A stretch of 64,000 bases of DNA from contig JAKTNV010000003.1 in NCBI GenBank assembly GCA_022747635.1, positions 30,236,551-30,300,550 on the forward strand. Reading direction: 5' to 3'. Shown here piece by piece: positions 1 through 14,700 of this stretch (within the stretch, counting starts at the first letter, position 1; each line of letters starts with the position of its first letter). The notes below the pieces were generated by a model. The model was not told the origin of the DNA, ran no database searches, and saw nothing but the letters and a program-made list of their open reading frames with translations. The stretch comes from Hetaerina americana. Lineage: Eukaryota > Arthropoda > Insecta > Odonata > Calopterygidae. The translations under genes were made by a program, and so were the position numbers.

Positions 1-124
1 GCCCTGTGGTACACCACATTTTACTTTAAGAGCTGCAGACCGACAGCCATCAAGTTCAACCAATTGGTGGCGATCATCCAAATATGACTTCATTAGTTTC
101 AGTGCAACTCCCTTAATACCATAG
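1..124 (-). mobile_element. LINE reverse-transcriptase fragment, same family as the 10.3k and 44k copies
   Basis: On the minus strand these bases read [22 protein letters not shown], the RT palm region just before the catalytic motif. The sequence aligns closely to 11,226-11,350 but lacks the stop codon that interrupts both longer copies there, so it is a less decayed member. Homology stops near 124, where a different LINE on the plus strand begins. Confidence 0.8.
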
Positions 125-131
125 ACTACTA

Positions 132-1432
132 ATTAAACTCAAAAGAATAGGAATTAGAGGAATTCCTCAAAATTGGATGAAGTCCTATATGCACAATTGC
201 ACTCAGAAAGCAGTGTTATCAGTTGATGGGTCAAAATATTCATCTGAAGCATACCAAGTTAACAAAGGGTTTCCACCAGGCTCAACCCTTGGGCCACTCC
301 TTTTCCTGATATACCTCAATACCCTACCTAACTGCTTACAGAATTATGAAGAAATAATACCAGTGTTGTATGCTGACGACACTAATGTAATAATATCAAC
401 ACAAACATATCCCAGCCTTATGGATAAATCAAAGTATGTCACACTTGCAATAAACAAGTGGTGTACAGACAACCTTCTAGACTTAAATGTAAATAAAAGT
501 AAAATAGTATACTTTACACGTAATAAGAACATGCCAGATGATCGGCTGGTAAAAATTAATGACCAATCAATTGAGCATGTGACGGAATGTAAATTTCTAG
601 GTATTTCTCTGTGTGCAAATATTTCTTGGGATACGAATATAAAAGACACCTGTATGAAACTACAAGTAAAACTGTACCACTCAATTTATACTATGGGGAA
701 ATTTATTCAAATATAACCTACAGTATAATATTATGGGGATCAGCTGCTATTTCTCAAACCATCTTTAAAATGCAAAAGAGAGCTATTAGAATCATCACCA
801 GGAAATCTCACAATGCTCCACCAAGGCCTATTTTCCATGAATAAATTTGCTACCACTCCCGTGCATCTACATTATGTTTTTAATTCTATATATAAAAAAT
901 AACATTGGCAACTATCCTCTTAACTCTGCCTATCATCATCATTACACCAGAGTAAGGAATGACATCCATTATGAGAATATAAGAACTAAAGCATTGAAAT
1001 TAGGACCCAATGAAATGGGCATCAGATTATATAACAAACTACACAAAAGTATCAAGGATACAAAAGGAACTGCTGCATTCAGGCATAAATTAAAAATATA
1101 TACACAGTGTATTATGTTCTACTCGTTTGACGAATATCTCAACAATATTCCTGACCATTAAGTTCATACTTTTAGTTTATGGTCATGGTTCGATTCATGT
1201 TGGTAATCAATGATTTTTCTTAATTGATATATCATGTGCATGTCACAGCCAATGTTCATGGGTTTGTGCCAAATATTATGTAACTGTGAGCAACATTTCT
1301 TTTATGTATCTTAATTGAGCCAGTGTCATTGCTCCTTTTTGATGTGCCTTATATCATGTACATACACCACCCACCTGGTATTTTTGTATTGTGATCTCTG
1401 GGCAAATAAAAAGTAATAATAATAATTATTAT
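132..1432 (+). mobile_element. Truncated non-LTR retrotransposon (RT C-terminal half)
   Basis: Begins mid-RT at LKRIGIRGIPQNWMKSY. Next come GSTLGPLLFLIYLN, the catalytic YADDT box (about 370-384), and a thumb/C-terminal region (FLGISLCANISWD, IILWGSAA, ALKLGPNEMGIRLYNKL). One frameshift falls near 680-700 and a stop near 841. The 3' end has an aataaa-like signal and an (AAT)n tail at about 1,404-1,432. Jockey/CR1-like by its tail type and domain style; exact clade not determinable here. 5' truncated, dead, antisense to Vps13. Confidence 0.85.
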
Positions 1433-2497
1433 TTTTATTTTTAGTGATTAATTGATTGTTTCATTACCTACACAAGAACTTATGAAAACTCTTTGGCAAA
1501 AAATGCCACCAATTCTATAAACAATGAAATTGTATTTATAAAGCAATTATATCTTCCCCACTCCCACAAAACTATCACAATCATGATATCTCCTACAGCT
1601 TGAAAAATGTTAGTAAATACTATTAATCAGACACTGCTAATTATTAGCCATTTCATAAGGTTTATAGCTAATCATTTATTAGTTTCTATCTTATTTCTCA
1701 TACACAATTACATATGTACATCTGTAATCTAACTACTGTAACATCTGCCAATTAATACATCCCTCAGTTCAAGAAAGACATAGTAAACCCCATGAGTCAT
1801 ATGCAATTAAAGGTCTCTTTCTGACTACACTCTTTTGCTTGCTGGATATCATTTGATTGCACACATTCTTAAAGAAATGAGTAAATTCTGACAATACTCC
1901 AAAAAATTAATAAATAAAATAATAATAATAAATACCAATAGAAATGACACTGCTATATTTTGTGAATATTTAATTTTCACTCTACTCCTTGGAAGTTATA
2001 GATGTCATCACAGTCAATTTCATCATTTTTTACTACTTTTAATGATTTTTGACAGCGGAAAAGGCAATATAAAAAAATTAAAGAACTAAAAAAAAAATGA
2101 AAAATGGGGCAACACATTAGCATTAAATAAAAAATGAGAATGGACTTCAGTTTTGCAGAAGATAAAAAGTTGCAAATAACAGACTAAAATTTCCAAAATT
2201 ATCTCAAAGAATCGAGTGGCCGCAGGAATGGACTTAAAAGGAATCATAACACCACCTTAAATTCACCAGAATTCACCTTTTAAATGCATGATAATCCTTT
2301 CCTGGAATTTTAACCATGATCTTGTAATGAATCAATGAACTAGCCTCTAATTTATCTACTGGACCATTTATTGATGGTGTAACACAAGTGAAATCAGTTT
2401 ATTAAAAAAAAACCATAGTAATTACAATGTAATTATGCAGATATTTAGGACATATTTGAAAATTATTCCCATTTAATAATTGATGTGCTAACTTTAC
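1433..2497 (-). other. Vps13 intron 3' to E27, no further content seen
   Basis: AT-rich, with A- and T-runs. I see no exon, RNA gene or recognisable element. Confidence 0.5.
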
Positions 2498-2701
2498 CTG
2501 ACGAACCAAATGTGATGTATTACAAGACACAACACCTGAGCTTCCAACTGCATCCAATGAAAAGGATGATGACCATTCACCATCTTCAAGGCGCACAGAA
2601 ATCTTTTTCTTTCCAAAGAATGCTTTTCCTTTAGCACCAAATAAGATTGGGCTCTTTAAATCAGCTGGGTGATAAAGGACATTTGTTTGATCGTCTGCTG
2701 C
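2498..2701 (-). CDS. Vps13: Vps13 exon E27 (last exon seen)
   Basis: 204 nt (68 codons), acceptor atatttatgcag, donor TCAG|GTAAAG. Encodes [40 protein letters not shown]. 'WS..FSLD.VG..G.V' is a strict family signature. The next exon is not visible between 1 and 2,497, so the gene continues past the window edge. Confidence 0.96.
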
Positions 2702-5700
2702 CTGCATAAATATATAATGCACACCATTATTCATGTTGGCAACATATGTACAATTTCAACAATATTATCAATGACATCAATGAAAGCACAGGAAGTACAT
2801 ACCCTTTAACACTATAGGAAAATAAGGCTATACTAATTCTTGTGATTGTTGACAGGACAAATTATTTTATTTAAGAATAAAGTCTTGATAATAAGGCTTG
2901 GGATACCTTCCCTGTCTTGCATCTAGGTTTCTCAAAAAGTCCTGGTACTGATACAATCATAAAAATCAACCACTGGTAAAAAAGATATTTCCCAAGATGT
3001 GAACCATCGGCTCTCCATTCGGCAGCAAATCGCTTAAGTGATTCCCTGTCTGTGGTGAAACATATCCCTTCATTTTATCCTATTCTATCCTTCATCTATT
3101 AAAATCTATTTTTTTATCAACAGCATTACATAATAAAGTTACTCTTTCTTAGTACATACTGAAAATGGTATTTAACTTGTTATCTGAGGGGAAGATGGAC
3201 TTTCAAGTGTACTGAAAGTATTGCCACTTCATTTTATGATGTGATAGTCCACTGAATTGTCAAAATAGCCATTTCCTCTGAGGTAAAAGGACTCTTTGAA
3301 ACTTTTTATGGATTTTCTTGTTTATTTGATTAGTCATCAGAGAAGGAATATTCTTACTATATCAATAACAGGTTCTCATGGAATGAGGTTTTTTAGAATT
3401 AAGATGATGGATTAAAAAAATAAAGGTTTTTATACGTGAAATAAATGGCTGATATTTCAATGAGCCTGTATTCCAAATTAAGTGAGTTATCATCTATTTG
3501 TAGAAGAGACTGCATGCCACCTGGTTCTTAACATTTTCATATGTAGAGGGGAGATGAATTAAGATGCATTTATGGAAAACCTTGTTAGATTTAATTTTAA
3601 ATCACTTTTTTATGCAAAAATTTAGAATATATCAGAATGATAACTGTTGCATCAGCAGATCATTCTTTTGAAAATAACTTTCATAAGCTTCATACTAATG
3701 TGGATATCCACCCATGTGGCACAAGAAGTACCAACAACATTCATGTCACTCACAAAAGGCAAAGATCTTGTGATACAGAACTTTAGTAGAGGGAATAAAA
3801 ATGTTAACCACTTTCCAAAATCTATATATCTAAAGAATTGATATTTAAGAGCAATGTGAAAATTTTCGCTGCGCTGAATGTTTCTTGGAGAACCTCTAGA
3901 AAGTGTAACCATCTCCATAGTCTATTAACCATTGTATTTTCATTCTGTTATATGTGCTTATATGTTAGAGGGTATTGACCAGTAATTGTTGTATTTTGCA
4001 TTCATAATCTTTAATCACTGCCTGAAAATCATAAACTAATAACTTACACTACCAATAAACAATATTCAGATTGAATATAATACTCTTACCCTGTATGTAA
4101 GTAGATATCCTGTCTTGTTGACCATCCAGCATGGTGAAAAGAGACTTAGTTCTAATGTTCCACCTGATTTCCCTGCATGAACTCCCAGGTCCAACGTTGC
4201 ATCTTTCATTGCATCATAGGATTTAAATGTCCAAACTGATATTTCAGGCTGATTGAGCATTATTTCTTCCTGATATGACCACTCTCTTTCCAAGTAGTCA
4301 GATATCTAAAATATAGTAAATAATCCTTCTTAAAGCAGTCATGACAATAATTATTAATATGAGAGGCCAAATTAAACTTTTGAATGAAAATTTCCAAGTA
4401 AAAAGAATTTGTTTTGTCCAATGTGATAGGTTTTGAGGTTCTGGATAATCAAGGATAAAAATATTTGGATTACATTTGATACATTATATTAAAAATATGG
4501 AAATATCTTAAAACCTGTAAAAGACTTATTCTCCTCTAGCTGCAAAATGAGTAACTTCAGCTGACTTCATTCATGCGCTGATTTTAACTTACCTTAACAA
4601 CAAGGGAACATGCTCCAGGACAAGCTGAGGGTAGATTTAGATCTTCACCAGCTTTCAGGTTATGATCTCCAAAGACACCATGCTGAGTAATAGTTACATC
4701 AATTGGCAACAAGTTCCTCAATATTACAGTCGGCCGAAGATACACGCGATGACAAATGCTGGCAAGGGTATGTTTCCCACTTTTACCATGAGGTATTCTC
4801 TCAGTCTCACCAATTACCTGCCATCAAAGAAAAATTTCTGTTTTATGCTTATGCCCCAGGGTAGGAAGCTTATAAAACCATGACAAAGTAGAATTGTAGA
4901 AATGGAACCTTGGTAGCGAATTCTCCTGGTACTTATTATTTAAAACAATGGTTTCTCAAGCTCCTGAATTCATTCCATTAAAAATGCTCAAAAACATTTT
5001 TCATCGGCATAATTTTAATTATGTCCCTTCCCTGGTATTATGCCCAGGGATTTTAATTAATTGTTCAGTATAGTTTATAATTTTCAATTTAATATCTGTA
5101 GATTTATTTAGAAGAGCTTCAACTTAAAAACACCAATCAGAAAATAATTTTACATTTATCTAAATAGCTGCATTTTCAGGAATTTCAGCATAGTGGGGCA
5201 TAAGACATATCCAGATATAGCCACTTTTTTAAGATAAAATAAAATAATCACACTAACACACGTATGAGTCGGCAGTTGAAAAATTGTTTCAGTGCGAAAT
5301 ATCTATTTGCCAGTTTGAAGCCCCATAATTACACACATGATAGTGTATAATAAGAAAAATTGACCCACTGGAAAAATGAAGAAATAAGAGCAAGGAACCT
5401 TACCCCTTCAAATTATTTCCTTCAATTAACTTTTTAAAGAACTAATATAGCTGTGAGCCTATATTTGGTGGTTAAGTAACATTGACAACCAAACACTATT
5501 TCTGAGAGATTTATCTCATATACTTTTTTAAGTAAATACATTAAGAGTGAAGTAGTTTTAACATATTACCTGAAGGTACACAGGAGATCCACCTTCCTTG
5601 GGATCACAGCGCAATATAGAAGAGAAGTTTGAAACCTTTTGAAGTTCTTTCCAAACAAATGGGACAATTGAAACTGTGGAGCTACAAGAGAAATGCACAA

Positions 5701-8700
5701 ATATAACAATAGCATCATGTATGAAATGACCAAAATATATCCAATTTTAGAAGACCATTCAAAATTTAATTTAAATTATTCAAGGAAAAAATATAAAATT
5801 TAAATTCCTGTCAGGGGTGAGATTTTACTTTTTGTTTCAAAGAAAACAAGGGAAAAATTTTTTCCAATGAAATTTAACCACTGAGTGATTTTTGTCACTC
5901 TATCAAGTTCTGCAGGATCCTAGTTTTGCTTGTTAATATTAATGAGTTCAGTTACTTTTGCATTCTTACAAACTTTCTACTATTCCACAGTGATGAAATT
6001 CAAAAGAAATAATATTTATTATGAACAGCAGTTACAAGTAAAACATCAGGTCTCTCAGATTTTTAATTATTTTTTACAATTTTTTTAATACCTGCAGTGG
6101 AAAAAAACTGATTTTTGGACACACACCATGAATGTAACATAAAAATTAAGGCATAAATGGCCTAATTTACAAGATTAAGGCATAAATTACCTTTTCCTTG
6201 AAAATCCTAATATATACCAATAAATTATAATGAGAACCTTGTAAATATTTGGAGCAGGTTTTCTTACTTCTGAACACGGAAGAAAAGCTCCGCAGTGGGA
6301 GAATAAACAGCACGAAGTGGAAGATTAAGGACACCTTTTGCAGCTAATGGTCCACCAATTCTCTCAACTTCATTTCCTCTTGGTGTCATGTAATATACTT
6401 CCACAGGTTCTCGAAGTTCATTGATAACCTTGAAAAAAATTGTCACAACCAATTATAAAACAAAGACAATGTCAAAAGAACCAATGGTTTCTGGTTTTTC
6501 AGCTTTTTGATCTACACTTCATTACATAGTATATCTGCTCACAATGGCATGTCAAATAATTAATTCACATACAATGGAGCACAGTCTAAGTTAATTAAGG
6601 ACAAGGTACCAGCAGATAACCGAAAATGATAGATAATTAGATAGGCTACCATTCTGGAACATTTAGGCAATAATTTATGGACATATTATGTGTATCCTTT
6701 AGCAAGTTTTTTATTGGATTTTTATCCTAATTTCTTTCATCCAATCATTTATTCCATTCACCATTCCATAAAAATTACATTAGTTAAAATTATGCACATT
6801 AATTTGACACAGTTCCCATGCCTCATTTTAAGTAGAAAAATCAGTGAAAATTTATGCGTGTAATGTCAGTGGAAACAAAATTCATACCAATTCTATGCTC
6901 TCACCCTATTACATCAGTCAGGTAACATGTGTTTCAAATAATTTGTTGGAATTAGTGTGCTCATTGCTAAAAAATTAATAGATATATCAACTAGAGAAAA
7001 CAACCCCACTGATTTGGACTTACATCTCAGAATAAGGGTAGTTATAAATTGCTATGAAATGAATACACAATAGTTTTCTGATGCTATCCATTATCACACA
7101 CTACCACTCCCCGTAAAGAAGGCAACAATCCATGAAAAATTTAGCAGCTCAAGAGAACAGAGTGCTACAGAGTTCAGAAGGTTGTTCGCAAATACCAACT
7201 TGAAATGGCCTTTCAGAGGTCCTAGTTCAACTCATTCTCTCCATATGAATTCTCAATTCCTACAAACCTAACAAAACAAGGTCACTGAACACCCCTTCTC
7301 CAAAATCTTAGGTGCAGATGACTTCAGTCCATGCCTTCGTGCACTACACTTTGAAAATTCCATGAGCATCCAGTCAATGATTTATAAATAATTTTTACAG
7401 TTACATTGGCCACCCAATCTTTAAAATATTCCCAAGGAAATTAAAACAGGAGAGTCAGTTAAAAGAAGCATATGCAGTCACTCAACCAAGCCACGCCAAA
7501 GTAATGTTTTAGAAGATGCATCATAACACAACGCTACTACTTAAGTTATGAAAATAACTTGAGAATGGCTGGAAAAACTCTTCCAATGGATTAAATGGAC
7601 AGTCACCCATCAGGCAATCAGACATTGGATGTTTCGTACTCCACTGCATAACATCCTTAGTTCATACTTAACACAATTTCATGAAGTATTTATCAACATG
7701 TAACAAATGTATCAATATAAATTATCCTGATTTACAAAATTTGTTAATTCAAAATCAAGCAAAATTTAGAGTTAAAAAGCTGACCTTTTGTTTTATGAGA
7801 ATTTATAAACTAGCACTAACCTTGACTTCCACAAAATTTGTTCACCCTAATAGTTATTGTATGTACCTTTGAATAGTGTAAAAAATGTCTCTCCCTTTTA
7901 TGGCCATTATCATTGAACTATGGAAAATATTCTATCATTGAACGTCTGAACGGTAGGGTGAGATGATTGATATGAGTACTCTTGTGTATAGATGAACAAG
8001 AATGCAAATTATTGGTCGCATTACTACTCCTGAGGACTGATCTAAATCCAAAATGAAATAATATCCTGAAATACTTCAAATACAGGTACAAACTAGGTGC
8101 TCATGCTTTTTTTTATTTCCTCAGTCAGAATTTACCTGAACAGCACTTCTAAGAGTCACAACCTTGTGACCATCCTCCACAGTAACTTCAGATATCAGAG
8201 ACCAAGGCTCTCCTTGGTGTCTTCGAAGGGAGAAATGTCTCCTTTCAACTCTTGCTATGGGCAAGTCCACTTTCCAATTGCCAGGACCACCACTAGGTGC
8301 TGAGGCTTCTGTCAAGATCTGAAAGCAAGATGCAAAAATCAAATTTCTTTACCGACCAGATACATGGCATGCAAATTTTCATATACTGCCAAAAATTCCT
8401 AATATCTAAGGAAACATGATAGCATTGGTATCAAGGAAAAACATTCTTAAAATCCTAATCTTACTTCAAGACACATAAGTGAAGGGGTGGCTGAGAACTT
8501 TCATTATTTTCATAATCATTATTGACAGGTGAGTGATTCAGGATAGAGAATTTTTTTTAAGATATGAAGAGTGAGGACTGAAGATAGGCAGCATTAAGCT
8601 GCTAGTAATGAAAGTTTCTACAGGTCCTCAGTTCAACATCCTATGGAGCTCATTAAGTACTGCACCCTTAGAGGTTAAGTGCCCTTTGAATGACACCTAA

Positions 8701-11700
8701 ATATTTGTATATGACTAGGAAATCATTGCAAAGCTCATCAAATCCAGGATTTGAATGTAAATATTCCATCAGAGAGTAATACATAAGTCACCAGAAGCTG
8801 CATTTAATTATGCAACAGAGACTAAATGCCATTAGCACACATTTTTAGCAAATGTGTCCTTTATTTCTCATTACATAAAATACAAAAGAATAAGCAATTT
8901 TACAAGAAATATTTCTCAATCTAACAAAAAAATAATTAGAAATAGAAACAAAGGCAAAAATAAAATGAAGGCATTGAAGAGCAACAAAAAAATTAGAACA
9001 AATTGAGTAGCTTTAGGCATAATATGGTGGAAGTCGAACATAATGAATAACTGATCGTAGCACTTTTCCACTTGATAAAATTTTATTTACGACCAGGTTT
9101 ACCTGATGATGATATAATAAATCCAAACCCGGTCGTAAAATAAAATTTTATCCAGTAGAAAAGTGTTACGATCAGTTATTAAAAAAAAAAATAAGCTTTC
9201 AAATTTAATAAACATGAAATAATTTTGTCTTTCAATTCAGTATTTTGGAATAAACCTATTTAAGAATGCAAGAATAGCATTTTGGTCAGACACATTCATA
9301 AAAAGAATGAAAGTAGTAAAATCCAAATGATATAACTCTCATTTGTTAGGCATTTTTTATACATGATGCACATATTTGATCAACTCAGGTGATTTATTAC
9401 TGTGGGCCATGCTTGCCTTTAAACATACCACACTCCAGCACTCTTAGTGCTCGTTTTCAAATTATTCCTTCCTCTATGTTTATCCGTCCATCTCTTCTCC
9501 TAGCACATGAAACAATATTGACTGCCCAGAAAAAGCCTGGTACTTGGTTAAATAAATTACTGCTCTATCTAACATTGATAATATTGATGAAATAGCTTCA
9601 TGGTCACAAAAATATATTTGAAATAAGTCCAGGCTTGAGTCCTAGTTTATTCAACCATTTTTTTCTTCATAACAGCGTTTTTCTACCTTACCAAAAACCT
9701 TATATTCACTGTTCATTATCGTATCCATTCCCTCAAATTTAGATAACATGGAGAACATACTTTTTTGATAATTGAGTTATTTTTGGTAATGAACACTTAA
9801 TAATCGGTAATGAATACAGTATACAAATCTACAAATACACATACACTTATGTAGATTAATATTTTTTATTTTAATTAATAAATTACATACTAACTACGCA
9901 AGCCAAATAGTCACCTCCAATGACAGAAGCTCCTCTCCAGCATTTAAGAGATTACCCTTATCGTTTTTGGCCTGGATTTTTCCCAACTGTACCTGAGCCC
10001 CAGACTGCAAGCATATCTCACGTATATTATCCTTGCCATTTCCATCATTACCAGTCATACAAACCTGAAATTAGAATGATTATAAATGTCATTAATGCTT
10101 GAAAGACTAGCATTAAAAAAATTAATATAGTTAAAATATTTATACTAATGCCCATGGAGTACAGTACATGGAGTACATGACCTAACTCACCAAATTCTAT
10201 TCTTGAGAATGGGGTCCAATGGCTCCCCATAAAAATATATGAGCGATAATTCAATAGGCAATTTAAATTTAATAATAATAATAATTTATTCATTTTGAAA
10301 AATGGTACAACCATATTAAATGTCGACAATATAAATATTATTTAACATATAAATATAAGTTCTTAAATGTGATGAAGATTGTCACAAAAGAATTCATGTA
10401 GTGAGTACAGTGGGTGAGCAAATAACCAGGTATATACCCTATTCTTGAAACTCTGGATACCATCTGATTTCAACTGAGCAGGCCGATACTTATACAGTCG
10501 TATGTTCATATTATGAAAGTTTTTATAAGTTGATGACAATCTACATTAAATAGTATTTAGATTTGATTTACCTCTCGTGGAGTAGTTATGGATGTTAGAT
10601 CTTAATTGGTAGGTTTCTAGATTAACTTTCACATGAATCAGAGCCTTAAGGATATATAAACTAAATACAGTCATGATTCCATACCTAATAAAAAGGTTCA
10701 CAGGAATCAAATGGTGGTATAATAGCAAGAGAGCAAATAGCTCTCTTTTGTAGCAGCGAAATTTGTTTAACATGTGGGGAATGACCCCATAACTAAACAC
10801 CATTATTCAAATGACATTGAAAGAAGGTATGGTAAAGTGTTAAACAATACTCATTTGAAATGAGAAAGTTGAGCTTTCTCAATATATAAACAGCTTGACT
10901 CAGTTTATTGCAGATCTGATTGATGTAGGTCTCCCAGTTAAGGTTTATATCAATATAAATTCCTATATTTTAGTGGTTTCAATTTCATTTATTTTGTTTT
11001 AAGACTCCATACAATATGCTGGGTAACTTGCAGCATTTAAATGTAAATTTTTAGTATCCAACCATTCCTTAGCCTGTCTTCGGGCATTACTGCATAGTGC
11101 CTTCTTCTATAAGTTGACATTTTTGTACAAAAGTAAAGTCATCAGCATATAAAACAGATTTATATTTCATATTAAAGGGCAAACCTTTGATCGTGATGAC
11201 AAACAGTATTGAGCTAAGCACAAAGCCCTGTGGGACACCAAATTTTACTTAAAGAGCCACAGATTGACAGCCATCAAGTTCAACCAATTGTTGGTGATCA
11301 TCCAAATATGACTTCATTAGTTTCAGTGCAATGCCCTTAACATCATAATATTCTAGCTTTGATAGTAATATTGAATGATTAACACAGTCAAAAGCCTTAC
11401 TAAGATCTCATAGAGTCAAAGAGACTGATTCCCTCTCTTCAAATGCTTAAATGACATAATTAACTATGGACTCTGCAGCCATAATAGTAGATTCCTCATA
11501 TCGAAAGCCATACTGTGATTTGGAAAAGAGATTACTTGACTCAAAAAAATTACATATTTAATCTTTCATATAGTTTCAAAAATTTGACCAAAAACGGGGA
11601 CTATGGAAATGGGACAGTAGTTAGTTCAATCATCTTTATCACCTTTCTTATAAACAAGTACTATTTTGGAATATTTTAGAGCTGTTGGAAAATCTGTCTC

Positions 11701-14700
11701 AAAACATAAGTTGATTAACATAGCTAATACTTCCGCAATGAACACAATAATGTCCTTTATTAAGGAATTAGACAGACCATAAATATCCTTGCTGTTTGGT
11801 TTTTTAAATTTTTTAGTCAATATAACATCAAATGGGGTGGAAAAATTCCATTTAAAATTTAAATTACTTGGGAGAAAATTTTGCAAAATGTTGCCAATAT
11901 TGGCATCGTCAACTTTTTCAGAGAAGAAATTGTCTTTTAAGAAACTGCTTTTAAGAAAAAATTGTTTACAGTATCTGGGGTGAAAGGAAGATTTCCTTTT
12001 CCATTACCATGACCAACTTCTTCATTGACTACTCTACAAGCTGATTTTGTTTATTTTTTGCATTCAAAATAAAATCCTTATAAGGTCTATCTTTTTCACA
12101 CCTAACCGAATTATAATAATCTCTTTTGTATTTCAAGTAAGCATCTTTGTAATGCAGGCTTCCACTGATTTTGTAAGAGTGGTAGTAACTAAGTAAATCA
12201 TTCAACTCCTCAGTAGACCTCAGTTTATTTGCACTTTTAGAGATCTTACAGTTCAGTATCTTTTCAGGATAGCAATGTTCAAAAATGTGTTGGAAATTAC
12301 CATTAAAAACTGGGGAAACAAGTTTGATCTACTGAGTCTGTGCAAATACCATGCCAATTGATACAAGATAAAAGCAGTTGAAAAATCTCTACGCTTTCTA
12401 TTGTTATGGGCCTCATGATTATGGTTTTACCTCTATTAGGGAATATCTTTTGAGTTATTTGAGTCTTAAAAGTGAAACTTATACCTTAATGGTCAGACAG
12501 GAGGTAGTCAATAACACTTATACTCTACAGTTCAGACAGCACAATTGATCACTACATTATCTAGGCAGGTGGAAAGTTGAGTAGGCTGTTTGCTTACCCA
12601 GCACAAATTATAAGAAAGCAAAAGATTTTCAACAACCAGACAATCGCTAGTTTTTAGTGTTATGTTGAGATCTCCACAAATTATGACATTGGCTTTCAGA
12701 GTCAAGAATACGGATAGTACTAGTTCCAGTTGATTGCAGAAATGTTCAAATAAAAGATTAACTTGGCTTCCAATTCATTGATTCCATACTAACACCCAAT
12801 TTAAACAATGATTTAGGGATCAGGGATTTATATAATACATAGCTGAAATATAATTTTTTTTATAGTAAAAGAAGGTAAAATCTTCTGTCATCGCCTTAAT
12901 CTATTTGACAAGCTGCCTCTTCACTACCATCAGGGCCATTAATCTGATCGTACTTCATGGTGCTTGATAATGAGCTACGCATGCTTGATCAGTGTGAGAT
13001 GATGGATCCTTAGGGAGCAAGCTACACACTTTACCAAAGGTGTGAAACTGCACTCAGATGTTGTCTTCCACAACACAATCACACGATTCTCATCAATTGT
13101 TTCACCTGCATGACTTTGGTTTCACCCTTTGGAAAGGTGCTACTGTGGGAGGATACAAATGTTTTTACCCACAGTCCCAACCACACAGTTGACTGCTCAG
13201 AGGCCAGAAGTCTGAGTCAGTGCCTTATCTACAAGGCCATTCATCTTGGATAGCTGTGTTTCCATCTGAAAAGTCTTCAGGTGCATATTTCTTGGTTTGA
13301 GTTACCATTCATTGCAGGCTATGGTGCTCATCAATTGTCCTTTTAAGTTAAGAGTCAGTAGGATATAGTTTCAGGCTTTATTGTGTGGAACTCCCTCTTG
13401 AACTTGAAAACAGAAAATATTCCACAGTATTGTTTTTATTTAATATGTATTGTATATTATGTCGTAAGTCAATAAAAAACAAACTGCTGGATTGTTCTTC
13501 ATGTTGTCAAGTTCAAAACACAGCCTACTCAATTCATTCCTGTCCATTTGATTTGATGCAATGGGGTTGGCAACCACATCAGGAGCTGGAATATCAAAAA
13601 TTTTTGAGGAAAGAGGTTCAACCAGTAATGTACTCATCTGACCACGAGATTTTCGCAGGTGGTTGGAATAGTCCTGCAGGTTCTTTTCAGCAAGAGATGT
13701 CAGTGTTTTGGATTCATCTCATACCACAAAGAATGCATCCTCACCATACATCCCATGATTAGAGTCACGGGCAGATTTGCATGCAAGTAGATCTCCCTTG
13801 AGGGCCCCCTTCCACCCCATGTGAGCTCCTTTGAGCTTTTGTGGTGACAAAGGTTAGTATTAACCATCATTTTCCTCAACATTAACCTTAAGTTTAATTT
13901 CTCACTTCAGTTCCTCAAAGTCACTTTATAATGAGTAGCTCTTTTTTATAAACATTACTTACCATAAAATTAGTTTCTTTCATTTTGAGATTTATAGGCA
14001 CTCCTAGATCATTTTGCACCAGGTAAGGAGCATGAGGTCTTGAAGTTTGAGTGGTACTCTCTTGAATGGCATTTTGAAAAGCTGTCCCCAATATGTTCAC
14101 CACATCTAGGCAGGTCTTGGTAACAGATACTTCCAAGTTTTCCTAAAATGAGATGACACAGTATAAAACATTCATGATCATAAATTAAAAAAAACATTAT
14201 TTACCCTGAATACTTTATATTCTTTAAACAGGATTTATGTTTGTGTGAGGAAATTTTTAAAGATGATTTCTATCCCATCTTTAGGTACCTAAGTGAATGG
14301 ATTACATGAAATCTCACATGGTGGCCTTGATTAACCAATGAGCTTTCCCCAGGAGTGCGTGGTTTTGGTCATTCTTGCAGATGATTCTCTCCAATATTTT
14401 GTTCAATAGGCTGCTAACTATCATGGGAAACCTAAGTACATATGTGCAGAATTTACTAGTGTGTGTGTTATGAGGTTTCTTATGATGAGCCCTACTTACC
14501 ACAGAAGCTCCGTCAGTGATTGTGGATATCACCTGACAAGTGGTCAATTATAGAAATGAATTATGAGTAAATGAGGGCTTTTTCTTCAATTCTTCATATG
14601 TGCATGGCTGAAATATGCACAACTGTTTTAGTGCAGGAGATTTTGTTATTACTTCTTATATAAAATTGCCTAAGACACTCCAAATATCTTATTCATAGTA

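Noticed and set aside
13385..13762. Plus-strand frame of 125 codons
   Set aside because: No domain; better explained as the shadow of decayed minus-strand sequence upstream of LINE copy A.
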